From contig NC_030385.2 of assembly GCF_001625215.2 (NCBI RefSeq), positions 44,169,598 through 44,233,597 on the forward strand: a stretch of 64,000 nt of DNA, written 5' to 3'. The notes below the pieces were generated by a model that was given only the letters and a program-made list of their open reading frames with translations, ran no database searches and was not told where the DNA came from. The stretch's first letter is position 1. Every line of letters starts with the position of its first letter. Shown piece by piece: positions 23,107 to 35,037 of the stretch. The DNA is from Daucus carota subsp. sativus. Its lineage: Eukaryota; Streptophyta; Magnoliopsida; Apiales; Apiaceae. A program made the position numbers and the translations under genes.

Positions 23107-24244
23107 CTGTATGAAGGTGTGCAGCAAGCAAGATAAGAAAAGTGGCTGGGCTGGCACTGGCAGGCCTGAAACCCATGTGAAAACATTAAACAAGAAGACT
23201 ACGAGAATTGAGAGGGTAACTAACATACGCAATTTTACTAAATTACCCCTTAAGTCAACAATGGCCCCTCTCAAGCCACAAGGACTCAAGGTGCCCCTGC
23301 CCAGCACCCCTCCCAAAAAAAATAAAAAATGAATAGAGCATATTCTACCAATATTTTTATTTAATTTATTAAAACTAAAATATAGGAGTAAAAATACATA
23401 ATTGAGGAGGAAGAAAGCATCACAATGAAACCAGCCATCCAAGTCCTAACCCAGGCCTAAAAACAAGCTCCCTCTACCAACTTTACTGCAACAACACATC
23501 ATTTTACAACACACCTTCTATGACCTTTTCTTTTCCCATTAAAATATCTCTCTCTCTCTCTCTCTCTCAATACTACTGTCAAAGATGCATAACATCGAGT
23601 ATTTGTTACAGTGTGGCCATGATATTCTTTCTTTTTCTCTGTATTTTACAGAGAGGCCATCCAAAATAGCCAACAAGGGAAGAAGAAAAGGCACAAAATT
23701 TTGTAGGCATTCTCACCTTCCTCATCATCCAAAAAGAAACAAGAGTCCACACCACATTTGCTATGTAAAGCAAAAAATATACACACCTTCCTCATCATCA
23801 AAAATACAAACAAGAGTCCACACCACACTTTCCATCTTTTCTCTCTATAATGGCCCAGCTGGACCTAAATTAATAACATACAAAACAAAGAAAGAAAGAA
23901 AGAATAGAGATGTCTTCAAATGTCCTCCTCCAACAAAACTCCCCAAATTCATGTTTACACAAATGCCCTTCTGTCAATTTCCCATCTTCCTTGCTACACA
24001 GCCATGTTTCTTGCCCGATTTATTCGGGCGTGGGCTTTTTGGGCTTTGTCTTCTTCACAGAGACAACCCTTTTCATCTTCTCCTTTTTCATCCCATTTTT
24101 CTCCACCAACCCTTCTTTTCTCTCTCAAAGACTCCATCTTTATCTTCTCTTTTTTCTTTTCTTACACATACATACATTAATACTAGGTTTTGGTTCTTGT
24201 AATCTTGTAAAGGTGGGATCTTTGAGGTTGTAGCTGCTGATCTG
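23107..24244. other. Upstream region and pyrimidine-rich leader of the coiled-coil gene
   Basis: No separate gene seen. A (TC)n microsatellite of about 11 units lies at 23547-23568. From about 23900 the sequence is rich in TTCTC and CTTCTT runs, as expected of a plant 5' leader. The phrase CCTTCCTCATCATCCAAAAA-like occurs twice (about 23718 and 23789), a local duplication. Confidence 0.45.
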
Positions 24245-26030
24245 ATGTCTAGGAAGATGAAAGGTGTTGTTTTGGACTCATCATCTTATGGGGTTCATGG
24301 ATTTGCCAAGAAGCATCAGACTCTCTTGCAAGATTACCAGGACTTGACTAAGGTTGTCTTGGGCCCCTTTAATTTTAATGGTCTTATGGTTAATTTTTTT
24401 TGTGGTCTGATTTATTCAGGATCTATAATAGTCCATGTGTTTTTCTTGATATTTTTTGGGGGTTAGTTTGATTTGTTTTCTTGATGTTGTATTATATAAT
24501 CCTGATGGTTTTGATATGCGATGTATTGGTTTATATGAATAGGCCATTATGAACTGAACCCTTCATCCCTTCATTAGTGTATGTTATGCGGTGGTATTAG
24601 ATTAGTGTATGTTATGTGGTTGTATTAGATTAGTGTATGTTATGTGGTTGTATGTATTATATGTGTTTTTCAGAGAGAATTCTTTTATCATATTTTACTG
24701 ATTCACTTTTAAAAGTTTATTTAAGCTTTCTTGGGAATGTAGTTGTCTTGACAATTCTGTAGAACAAATTTTGATCATTGTTTTGTTCAATTATATCTCT
24801 GAGTTGAAGTGATTGGCCTTCTCTGACTTTGATTTTGGTTTGATAGTTCACTTTAGCTAGTTATTTCTGTATTATCAAGGTAGTTTGATGTTTGCAGTGG
24901 TTGACATATTTTCAACTGAATTGTTTCTTCTTTTACCAGGGTACATATGAGCGTGTTTGACCAGTCTAATTTTACAAAAATAAGGACTTATATTAAGGAA
25001 ATAGTACAAATTTATGCACTTTTTTGTAGAAATAAGTAGAATTGCTAACTATCTGTGTGTTCTGGTAATAAGCAGAATTGTTATTTTGAGTTGTGTACGT
25101 TACATTTACAATGTACGCAATTACAGGATGTGGAAGCTTCAAGAAACAAATTGGAGAATTTGAAACGGAGGAAAATGACATTGATGGCAGAAGTCGGGTA
25201 TATGATTTTTCCATAGTTATTTTAAGGATTATGAATATTTACATACTCATCTGATCCATTACTGCTGTTAGCATCTTCTTGAAACATAGTTATATACACT
25301 AGACATGGAGTAACAATAATTGTTCATGTGATGCAATGTTATTGACTGTACATCTTGGTTATCTTATTTTTCTGTTATTGATATCTATTTGATGTCATTT
25401 TTGATATGTTGAATTTGTGGATTATTTCAATTGCTTATAATTTTTTGTCAACTTTGCAATCTTGTTTCAATAATCAGATCTTTCTTCTTCTCTATAAACA
25501 GATTTTTACGAAGAAGATACAAATACCTACTAAAAAATAAGTCCCAGAATCTTCCACAAGAACGAGAAAAAGAGTTTGAACAACCACACAATAGCAAGAA
25601 CAGTACAGGATATCCGAATTTTAAAGGAAAGCAAGCTGCTGTACAGAAATCAAACGTGGCTCCCAAACCAAACCAGAAGCGAAAGGTATACGGTGGACAT
25701 GATAATTCCTTTCGAAGTGTCAATTTAAATCATCTAAACCATGAGAAACAACATACTGAAAAACCTGCAACTCATATTAACACCATCCAAACTTCAAAAC
25801 CCCGAGGTAGATTATACACAACTAAGGAAGTCACCCATCAAAACCCTTTGCCAGTCTTTGATTTGAATCAGCAAGAGCAAATGTACTACAAGAATGATGT
25901 AGCTGTTGGGAATCCCTCTCTGATATTTAATTCTTACCAGAAAGAATCTCCCTCTAGTAGTGTAAAACAGCCGCCAATGCAAACTAGAGCTCCAGTTTTC
26001 GACTTGAACCAGATTTCAGTAAATAACTAG
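24245..26030 (+). CDS. Coiled-coil protein with two PVFDLNQ motifs (At4g30630/At5g57910 type)
   Basis: Three exons, 24245-24352, 25127-25197 and 25502-26030, give 235 residues with agreeing phases. The N-terminal 70 residues are helical and basic (GFAKKHQTLLQDYQDLTK, then EASRNKLENLKRRKMTLMAE and LRRRYKYLLKN) and look like a short coiled coil. The rest is polar and probably disordered, rich in Asn, Gln, Lys and Ser, with two copies of PVFDLNQ, the second near the C-terminus. DLN-type cores resemble EAR repression motifs, so a nuclear role is possible, but that is inference. I recall an uncharacterised Arabidopsis pair (At4g30630, At5g57910) of similar length at this place in the two matching blocks. 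Intron 1 holds a 28-base tandem repeat. Confidence 0.82.
24575..24655. repeat. 28-base tandem repeat, nearly three units
   Basis: TAGTGTATGTTATGTGGTTG-type units start at 24575, 24603 and 24631, inside intron 1 of the coiled-coil gene. The third unit is incomplete. Confidence 0.75.
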
Positions 26031-27145
26031 ACTCGACATTACATTTCAAAGTCTGCAGGTGAAGTATCTTTAAAGTTATGAAGTACTTGCACTAGTTTGG
26101 ATGAAACTTGTCGGCGGGAATAGAAGCATTACATGACTAGTGTAAAAAACTGGGGTTTAAGGCGTCAATGAAAGCTCTGAACAATGAAGACCAACTTGGT
26201 GATATGCAAAAATGTTGGGGATGGTTATGCAAAGAGGAAGTTCTCATGGCAAGATCCAGTTGCTTCAAGTTCTCTCTCTCTCCATATATAGATTTATATA
26301 TTACAGCGCAGAGGATAGGGGGTTTGCACAAAGCAAAGTGTTTCATTTCCCTACATTTAATGTTATGCTTGAACATTTAGAATAGTAGAAGCAAGTATTA
26401 GCAGATTACTATGGTATTTGAGTTGTTCATGCAAGATATGTCATAATGTCATCTAATGTTGATTCTTGCCTTTGCAAGAAATTGTAGCCTGTACCAATGA
26501 AATTCTGGTATCCCCCTCTTGAATATATTGGGGGCACCTATAATTCTTGAGCAAGTAAAGATTTATGACTTAAGTAGTTTAATGGGATAAATGTAGACTG
26601 AAAATTGTATGTTTAGGTGATTTTGTTTTATGGTTTACCCTGGAGTTTCAAAAAATGTGACTGATAAAATATATTTGAAAGATTATATGGTACTAATTTT
26701 TATAATTTAAAAATAAAATAAGTTGTCAAAAAAAGTATTTTCTACTAACTTTTTTTGTACTTATTTTCACCTTGATTTTTCTTATGGTCCCGAAATTAGG
26801 ACTTGCTAAAACAAGCATGCAGTCCTTGAAAGAGGAGCGGAGGACAAGAGGAATATTTGCAATCAATAACCATGCTAATTTCATTGAAAAAGCATTGCTG
26901 AGTGTCCACGACAAAAATCGACTGGGTTGATAACAAATTACAATAAGAAATAAATCGAAACGAAGTTTGTAATTGGAGCTCAATTTCAAAATCTGAAACT
27001 CTTACACACTCTTGTAGTCCTGCTTGCCCAACCAGTGATCATGTCAGTTGCAACCTAGAATAATCTCTAATACTTACCTTATGCACCATCTCGACCCATA
27101 ATCTCTGCTCCATAGACTCTCCTTAATTTGTCCTACATGATTGTG
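26031..27145. other. Intergenic between convergent genes
   Basis: 3' flank of the coiled-coil gene, then about 600 bases with no recognised gene, then the 3' flank of the zinc-finger gene. A short microsatellite-like CTCTCTCTC run lies at 26275. A minus-strand open stretch at 26726-26989 matches nothing I know. Confidence 0.5.
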
Positions 27146-30100
27146 TTAAATATGTGCACCTAGTTGATGAAGGCGAAGCATATGCTTCTTTCCCGTCTTA
27201 TGGCTATTCATAATCTCCTCGGAGAATGCTCCAACCTCACACATATGGCAATAGAATTTGAAATTCATTGCTTTTCTTTTAGAGATCTTCCGGACTGCTC
27301 CTCCACTTTCTTTCTTCTTAACAATGTCGATATTTTTATTTTCCACCCGTGTCTCCACATTTTTCTTAGCAACTTGGCTAGGATTGACGGGATTAATAAT
27401 TTTGTTTGGGCATAATCCAATCATCCCTGCCTTTTGTCCAACCTGCTTCTTGTGTTTCTTTCCTTTTAGATGATCATGTAAACCCTGTTCACTTGTAGCA
27501 CTAATTTGACACAAGGCACAACTCCACTCACTTGTAAGTTTCTTTGTGACCTCACTATGACCTTCTACTGGCGATGCCATGTCTTTACGTTTCTTTCCAG
27601 GATGGTTTGCGTCAGGTTTAGCCTGCCATACTTAAAAACAGGTTAATAAAGAACAGAAGACTAGTACCAACTATGAAAAATAGCTCTAATAATTTCATAA
27701 TAGGAATTGGATGTAGTCCCGTTCATAACTACTTGTACTTGATCAGGTGATTATAATTATAAAATAGGTTGTCGTAGCTAAACCTTGATGTGATATCTTT
27801 GTTATGAATATTTGTATATAAAAGAAAACTTATCGTTGTAAAATATCATTACAACCTAGACTTATGAGAGTCATCAGACTCTAGGTCTTGTAATCCTGAA
27901 TCACAAGGCTCCAGAAATATGAATATAAGCAAAGCTGTACTGCAGCATTTTTTTTTTTTGCACAACAAGATCTCTCTGTTCACTAAAAGGCCATAATCTG
28001 CTTCATCATACAAAATAATGAACTTCACTTCACTATAACCTTATTAGTCAAGCAACAATATTTAAAAAATTTAAATCAAGCCCAACACATCTACTTATTT
28101 CTCGTAATATACAACTGAGGAGAAAGTGAATGATATGGATCAATTCCAAGAAGAATTCCTTTCATTTCGTAAAACTAGTGAAGACAGCAAAATGTACCAG
28201 GTAATCATTTAGAGCATCACAAAGGCAAGGTGGAGGAGTGCTTTCTAAGGTGGCTCATTGTTTGGCATCAGTTAAGGTCACAATTAGTTGAAGTCCGGTG
28301 TGTCATCAAAAGAGCAGTTAAAGCACATGTGCTTCACTTCAAAAAGCCAAGTGCATTGCAAAAAGCGCCGCTTAAGAGCGCTTACCAGTGAAGCGCAAAA
28401 AAGCCCAGACAAGCGCCATTCTGAGAAAGTTGTCCAGAATTTTATATAAGATCTTTTGGGGCCATATATAACACTTAATTGGGCTTTATTTTAATGTTTC
28501 TGGTGCAGGAAAACTACCATATAATTAGTGATCAATGCAACAAAAGGTATTTAAATGAGAAAGAATGATGATGTTCATCACGAGAACGAAGAAGGGGAGA
28601 TTAAATTTGTGCAGAAAAAGTGTATATACGCCAACCATACTAAAGATTCAGAAAAATATTTCTAACCACAAGTAAGATGTTGATGCACAGATTTAGTTTT
28701 ATTAGCTTAATATAAGAAAACTTAAAACTAGTTCTTACTTTGCATGTCAAGTGTTTACATATATGAATATATATTACCTCATATAGTGTGCTTCATTTCA
28801 AAAAAAAAACAAGAAGAAGAAGCCCCCGCTTCAGCTAAGAGCTCCAAAAGGTCCTTTGTGCTTTTGCATCTAATAACACTAGGCGTAGAACAATATCTGC
28901 CCAACTATGCGTAGATGGCTGAGATAATAATGTTATATAGCGATATGACATAGTAAATATTGGCAACCTCCAATGTTGCTACCATAGGACTATAGGAGTT
29001 GCTCAACATCTCCAATGGCAGCAACTTGGAGACTGCCAAAAATACCACATCATTCCAAAATATAAGTTTTCATAATTTCTCATTCATCTCATTACCAGGA
29101 GCTTTAGTTATAAGATAGCTCCAATGTTAAGCAAATCCAAAAATTGTCACAATGGCCCCAAACATAATTATTAAAAATATCAGTTGTTTCCGGATGAGAG
29201 ATAGCGAGGTTGCCAAATAATGGCAATTAACATTGATTGGATCCTACCTCGACACTCGAATTGAATAGCTATGTCAAGCTACAAGCAATCATTTAAGCAA
29301 CTCCACTCATTACAAACCTTAGCTACCTATGTACTCAACTTTGAAGGTTTGAGTAAATAAGTTCACCTATTATTTCTAAGCACTGATTTAACAATATAAA
29401 GGCACATGAAAACAAAAGCCACAAATAGAAGCACAAGATTTCAAATTGAAGACCAACAACCAAGCTTCTAAAAAAGGGAGAAAAAACTGACCAAGAACAT
29501 GTTCTGCTTTTTCTCCTCCGCTTTGACAACATCCAATGGAGTCTTAACTTCAGTTTTATTTGGCTGTGCTCGCTGAAAAGGCAGCTCCTCTGCAATGACC
29601 AAATCCGAATAACTCTTACCTCCACTTTTAACCGGCTGCAAAGCTTGCTTAAAAGGCAGCTCCTCCACTTCGACAACATCCACACAAGTCCTAACTGGCT
29701 GTGAAGCTCGCTGAAAAGGCAGCCCCTCCACTTCGACGACATCCACGGAATTCCTAACCAGCTGTGAAGCTCGCTGAAAAGGCAGCTCCTCCACTTCGAC
29801 AACATCCACAAAAGTCCTCACTGGCTGTGAAGCTCGCTGAAAAGGCAGCTCCTCCACCTTGACATCATCCAAAGAAGCTTTAACTCGACTTCTAATCGGC
29901 TGACAGGGCGAATCCTCCTCGTACACCCTAATCTCCTTCCCCTCAAAAGGCGAAAAATTATACATTCTTTCCCGAACAGGCAATGCAACTCTCTTCTCAA
30001 ACAATCTACGTTCAACATAACAACGCTCAGGCAATGCAATCCTCTCCCACTGATCACCCCCTCTCCGCCGAAACTCTCTCTCCTCTCTCTCCCTCTCAAT

Positions 30101-30259
30101 CCTAAGATCTCTCCTCACTTCCGCCTCCAATTCTCGCCGCCTCGCCGCCTCCTCCTCCAAAATCTCTCTCCGAATCCTCTCCTTCTCCATCTCTCTCTCC
30201 ATCATGTCATCCCTTCTCATCACAAACCGATCATAACGGCCACCATTGTAGCCCTCCAT
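27146..30259 (-). CDS. Two-zinc-finger protein of the U1/matrin type with internal repeats
   Basis: Two coding exons, 30259-29492 and 27622-27146 (intron 1869 bases), join in phase 0 to give 414 residues. The N-terminus after MEGYNGGRYDRFVMRRDD is a highly charged Glu/Arg helix (about 18-70), then come five to six imperfect 21-residue repeats built around EELPFQRASQPVR (about 130-245). The C-terminal exon holds two C2H2 fingers of the U1 type: CALCQISATSEQGLHDH ending in GKKHKK, and CHMCEVGAFSEEIMNSH ending in GKKH. Such fingers bind double-stranded or structured RNA in spliceosomal and related proteins. I recognise the finger class but not a named orthologue. Nuclear RNA binding is inference. 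An additional small exon within the long intron cannot be excluded. The intron holds repeat-like DNA at 28270-28460 and 28930-29300. Confidence 0.82.
29575..29880 (-). repeat. 63-base coding tandem repeat in the zinc-finger gene
   Basis: AGCTCGCTGAAAAGGCAGC-type sequence recurs every 63 bases (about 29708, 29771, 29834), with more diverged units at about 29570 and 29650. Each unit encodes 21 residues, type VEVEELPFQRASQPVRTFVD. The period is a multiple of three, so unit number can change without frame loss. Confidence 0.85.
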
Positions 30260-30769
30260 ATCACCTAAACAAACACAAAACACAATAACAATTCAAAACA
30301 GAAAATTACAATTTACATTCAAACATAAAAATTTTAAAAAACTGTACGGACATTGATCTGCGAGTTGAGTGAAAAAAGTATAATCTGAAGACTGAGAAGT
30401 ACTAGAACACATTGTGTTTCGCTGATAGAGATATCGAGAAGTGAAGTCCATGATAAACACAGACCGGATTGAATGTATATGTGTAACTGCAAATCTGCAA
30501 TTGTTGTTAACAGTCGTAGGTTATACAAGAACTTATTAGGTTTTCGATTGTGTATAAATAAGGAAAGGTGTAACAGAACGGAAGCAACAGAATGTCATTA
30601 ATGAATCTATTATTGCCACGCTTGGCCTCGGGCGTTGTGATCAAATGTGTTTTCACTTTACTTTAAAGAAATTTAAAATGTGTTTTCAGTTTAATCCGAT
30701 TAAAAGTTCCTTTTTCAAGGAAAAGTTTATGCAAATTACATTTTAGTTGAAAAGAACTGTACATTGTAA

Positions 30770-31163
30770 GAGCATCTCCACTCATTAAAATCCCTTAGCT
30801 AAAAATAGAGTTGACATTCTAAAAATAAAAAATTTTAGTCAACAGCTCGAAAAACTCGTACTCCAACCATACCCAGCTGTTATCTATAATTTTAGCCAAC
30901 CTCTTATGGATGACTAAATTTGTCGAACCTCTACAGGTCTGTAAGAAATCTGTAGGAAGATTGCACATCATTTATTGCCATATTGAACTATATATTCTAT
31001 TTTAACAATCTAAAATATTATTAACATACTATTTTTAAATTATAGCCAACCAATATAGCAAATACCATTGAAACAAAATCTCTTACAAGTTCGGCAAATT
31101 TTACGTAATGTTTTACAGGTCTCATTTAGCCAACGATTATAGCCAATGTCATTGGAGATACTC
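30770..31163. mobile_element. Tourist-like MITE 1
   Basis: Ends GAGCATCTCCACTC and CATTGGAGATACTC form short inverted repeats; TAA flanks both sides (30767-30769 and 31164-31166), the PIF/Harbinger target. About 0.5 kb upstream of the zinc-finger gene. Confidence 0.75.
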
Positions 31164-31173
31164 TAAATATTTA

Positions 31174-31489
31174 GAGCATCTCCCAGGGTTGAGAACTGTT
31201 AGCTAAAAATCTTATGTGTCATCCTATGTGTCATCTAGTTGGCCCTTTTAGATAATATGTCAAAAAAATTGCACTTCAACCATCACCCTTAAGCAAAAAA
31301 ATTATAGATAACAAAGTATCATTCAATAGATTTGTTGATCCAAAAAAGTTATTAGGTATAATTTTAGCTTATAGTAATTATAGATAACAACATTGGAGTG
31401 AAAACCTTAAGTGTTAGCAAAAAATTTGTATAGTCCATTTAAATAAGTATTATAGCTAATGAGTTTAAATATTACCCTTAGAGATGCTC
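31174..31489. mobile_element. Tourist-like MITE 2
   Basis: Ends GAGCATCTCCCAGGG and CCTTAGAGATGCTC, with TTA on both sides (31171-31173 and 31490-31492). It lies only ten bases from MITE 1 and shares AGCTAAAAAT near its left end, so the two are related or the second landed beside the first. Confidence 0.75.
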
Positions 31490-31562
31490 TTATGGGCACA
31501 GTAGTCTCTCTGATCTCTATATTCATATGATGACCTACCGCAAGGGGGTATAAGAGCCTTAT

Positions 31563-32297
31563 TAGGGGTGTACACGATTTGGTAAAACCGACCAAACCAA
31601 TCCGAACCGATCACTTTTCGACCGATTCAACCCGAATTTTTTGAACCCGATATGGATTTGGTTTAAAAAAATATAAACTCGATTTAATTGGGTTGGTTAC
31701 GGGTTTGAGTTTTTTTTGTCGAACCAAACCAACCCAATAAAAAATAAAAATATTTTAAATATTATATATATGCATAGCCCAGCACCTCGAATATATTTTT
31801 TTATAAGCAAAATTTATTTATTAAAACCATCTCTTAGAAGAGAGTAGCTACATCAACGACCAAACAACACAGGAGCCATTACTATAACCTGTTACTTTAT
31901 TACACAGACCCTACATACTACTACCAGAACAACCTAAGACACATATTGAAACATCCAAGGGGACATTCAAAGGTAAAATTTTCTTAACCTGTATATATCG
32001 GAAAATTTATTATGAAATATTTAAATTTTTAGCCATACATGTTTCAGTTTTACCTAATAGTCTGGTATGATTATACTGGTATGCATAGGAGAGTTGAGCA
32101 TCTGTTCAATTTTTTATATATATATATATTAGTAAACCGATAACCGATCCAAACCGATCCAAACCGAAACACTACAAATTGGTTTGGTTTTAGGGTTTAC
32201 ACGGTTCGGGTTGGTTTGAAATTTTGATAACCCGATATAATTGGGTTGGGTTGTTGAATTCCGGTAAACCGACCAACCTGAACCGTGTACACCCTTA
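31563..32297. mobile_element. hAT-type non-autonomous element with 8-base target duplication
   Basis: 735 bases with ends TAGGGGTGTACAC and, from the right, TAAGGGTGTACAC; AGCCTTAT is duplicated exactly (31555-31562 and 32298-32305). Subterminal regions are full of AACCGA and GGTTTGGTT motifs. No transposase coding seen. Confidence 0.85.
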
Positions 32298-32305
32298 AGC
32301 CTTAT

Positions 32306-33095
32306 CACCACACCAACATCTTGTTGGCTTTATTTTTAATTTATTGTAATAGACTAGCTTTATATTTGTGACAATAAAACTTAAATATTATACTTAAAAT
32401 ATATTTGATATATCTATTTATCAGCATTCTGATGTTAAAAAAGGTTATTTTTTCTTTAAAATAAAAAAATTGATTAAAAGTCAAATATGAGTTGTTTTCT
32501 GAACCAAAGATGTTAATCTAATAACAAAAAACCGTACGGCATATATACACCAATAATCGAGTCGAACAAATAGTAAATTGTAATCGTCCGTTCTCATAAA
32601 GAGACAATTAAACAATTTTTTTGAAAAAAATATATATACAAATACAAGTACTGCTTCATGCATTCTCCTCAAACTACTAGTATCCTCTTCATCATGTTCT
32701 GAGAGAGCTATCGACCAGAACTATAATTTCATACAAACTTTCATCATCAAATCAAGAATCCACTTACAATTAAGAAGTGAAAAACAAAACTCTCACCAGA
32801 GAGTGAAAACAATCTGAAAATACAAATCACAAGTCGAAATAAAAGCAAACTGAAAAATAAACGAAAATAAAAAAAACAAAAATTCTAAATATTTTTTTAT
32901 GTTAATCAGACCGGAGGGAGTTGTAAATTATGTTAAAATAGAAAAAATAAAAAAAAAGTCAACAATTGCTCTCATCACACTGCCGTTCCGAAAGGCCGAT
33001 GCTGATCCAATCTACTGCCAAATAATTAAAATACATACTCAAAACACAGGCACCAATAAAATCAACACAAAGCCCATTTCTCCATCTTTCTTTAA
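32306..33095. other. Upstream region of the RCI2-like gene
   Basis: AT-rich with A-rich runs. A possible MITE end, GACCGGAGGGAG, sits at about 32908 but I could not find its partner. Otherwise nothing seen. Confidence 0.4.
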
Positions 33096-33425
33096 ATGGC
33101 AAGCAGGTGCGAAATCTTGTGCGAGATCATCCTCGCAATACTGCTCCCTCCTGTTGGGGTTTGCTTCAGACATGGCTGCTGCAGTGTAAGAACACTGCCT
33201 ATCTACAATTCTATACTTATGTTCTTATTATTGTCTCTCTTATTACACACAATGACACAAGTATGCACGTTGACTTACAGTTGTAACTTGATCATCCAGG
33301 TGGAGTTCTTCATATGTTTGCTCTTGACAATGTTGGGATATGTTCCTGGGATAATCTACGCTCTCTATGCGATCTTGTTCGTCAATCGCGATGTATACCG
33401 CGGAGATTACTATATTATTGCCTAG
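33096..33425 (+). CDS. RCI2/PMP3 family small membrane protein (UPF0057)
   Basis: Exons 33096-33185 and 33300-33425 give 71 residues. Two membrane segments: EIILAILLPPVGVCF (about 8-22) and FFICLLLTMLGYVPGIIYAL (about 33-52), with the family signatures LPPVGV, LGYVPGIIYALY and conserved Cys. The family consists of plasma-membrane peptides induced by cold and salt that affect ion balance. The charged C-terminal tail after VNRDVYRGDYY makes it longer than the classical 54-residue RCI2A, as in the Arabidopsis pair At4g30650/At4g30660. Those lie beside the SKIP1-like gene, in line with the position here. The intron sits between the two membrane segments, as usual for the family. Confidence 0.93.
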   Translation: MASRCEILCEIILAILLPPVGVCFRHGCCSVRTLPIYNSILMFLLLSLLLHTMTQVCTLTYSCNLIIQVEFFICLLLTMLGYVPGIIYALYAILFVNRDVYRGDYYIIA

Positions 33426-35037
33426 TTGTTTTACTCATCTTGTTTGATATTGCAGTCAGTTCTTGATTTGTATTTACTCCGGTTATTCTACATGTATTGA
33501 ATTATTGTGTGCCGATTGGCGTTTGCTTATTATCGAGAGAAAAGAGATATCCGCTGGGCCATTGCGTTGCATATTCAGGTTTTTTTTTTAGTGAATTGAA
33601 TATACGAGGCTATTGGTTGCATATTCAAGTCTTTTTTAAGTGAAATGGAATATATGATTTTGTATATGGTACTAATTGATTTGTTTTGCTTTAAATTAAA
33701 ACGGTTATATGTCAATTGCGCACATATGTGTTCTATTGTGCGAATTGTGAAATGCTCTAGCTTGAGACGAATAAGCTAAGGGTTAATTTCCGAAAAATAG
33801 ATTTTGGGGAGGATGAACTTTAACCATCAGGATAGGGAGAACTGCCCTTTCTTACTTCATGTTGATGATTAAGGCCTTGCTCTCGAGTTTTTTTAGGAGA
33901 GAAAGCAAGTGTGCTTTCACTTGCATCCCACTTTTGGAGTGAAAGTTCTGGAGTGAAACTATGCTATATTTTCACTCACTTTCACTCGCTTTCACCCCTT
34001 CAAAGAACTCAGGAGCACGAGTAGGAGTGAAAGTTAGATAACTTTTCTTCATTTTCACTTGCTTTCCTCCCTTTTTAAAACTCGGGAGCAGGGTGTAAAT
34101 GATGATTTGTTCTCCTTTTTTTACTTACAATCACGGGCAGACCTGGTTAAAGTTCCCCTTAAATTGTAGTTAGTAGCAGTTTAGTACCGATATGGTTCTG
34201 CGTCTGATAAAAGTTTAAGCTAGCTGCAATAGTAATCACTATATGTAAGTTTGAATAGAAGTCTATGTTAGCGGTGGTTATTGGATACTCCTGGTATATA
34301 ATTAGAAGTAGGATCTTTGTATGATGTTAGTAAAGAAGTAGACTATAGTAGTTTTGGTCAGCTCATACAGGGAAGGGTGATGTTTCAAAGTTCATAGCTT
34401 AAGATGGATCAAACTAAGGGTTGATTTCCGGAAAATAATTTTCCGAGTAATGCACTATCTTGAGGAGAACAAGCATTTCAGGATTAATGTCGGTGCGTGT
34501 TTATGTTAGAATATCTAGTTTAATATGTAGATAGTGTTTTTTTTTTCTTTTTTTGTCAGGAATACGTAGATAGTGTCACTGTTAACATCAATAGCAGTTT
34601 TTTGTATTTCAAAGCACATCATAGTTGTTGCTTTGTGAACTTAGAATACACTGCTGATACTTAGCTGATAGATATATAATAAAGCTTCCCTACTGAATTG
34701 ATCAGTCGTTAATACATGTTTCTTACAGAATTCATAATTTCGTTCTGATGCAAGGAAACAACATATACGGCTAGACAAAAGCAAAAGTACTGAATCCGAT
34801 AACAGTAGTCTTAGAAAATAGCAAAACACAGTAATGGTAGACTGATTGGGTTTTTCAAGTAGAGGTTAAGTTGATATCAGAGATCCCTTGCGCATTGTAG
34901 GTTGATGTGGTTGACTGCCGAAGAGAAAATCAGGTTTCTCATTAGTAAAGGAAGACAGTTACTCAATGTTTAAGTGTTATAGAGTTTTACCTGTGATGCT
35001 TGTGCTTCTTGGTTGGGAACAGCTGCGCTTGTATCTT
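33426..35037. other. Intergenic
   Basis: 3' flank of the RCI2-like gene, then DNA with an approximate doubling of AGGTTTTTTTTAGTGAATTGAATAT-like sequence near 33575 and 33627, and the dispersed repeat at 33970. Phrases such as TAAGGGTTGATTTCCGGAAAAT occur near 33778 and 34410. No gene seen. Confidence 0.4.
33970..34100. repeat. Dispersed repeat, copy 2
   Basis: Matches 11761-11890 in the SR alpha leader intron: CACTCGCTTTCA, CTCAGGAGCACGA, GGAGTGAAAGTTA, CACTTGCTTTCCTCC and CTCGGGAGCAGGG in the same order. Just upstream, further GGAGTGAAAG and TTTCACT motifs suggest the repeat extends left to about 33890. Confidence 0.5.

Noticed and set aside
23585-24233. Plus-strand frames of 86-205 residues upstream of the coiled-coil gene
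   Set aside because: They are translations of the pyrimidine-rich leader (Ser, Phe, Leu and Pro only) and lack family features.
26726-26989. Minus-strand frame of 87 residues between two gene ends
   Set aside because: No recognisable domain, no splice partners, and it lies in 3' flanking DNA.
29335-29811. Minus-strand frame of 158 residues with SKWRSCLFSELHS repeats
   Set aside because: It is the 63-base coding array read in a wrong frame; the correct frame joins the zinc-finger exon.
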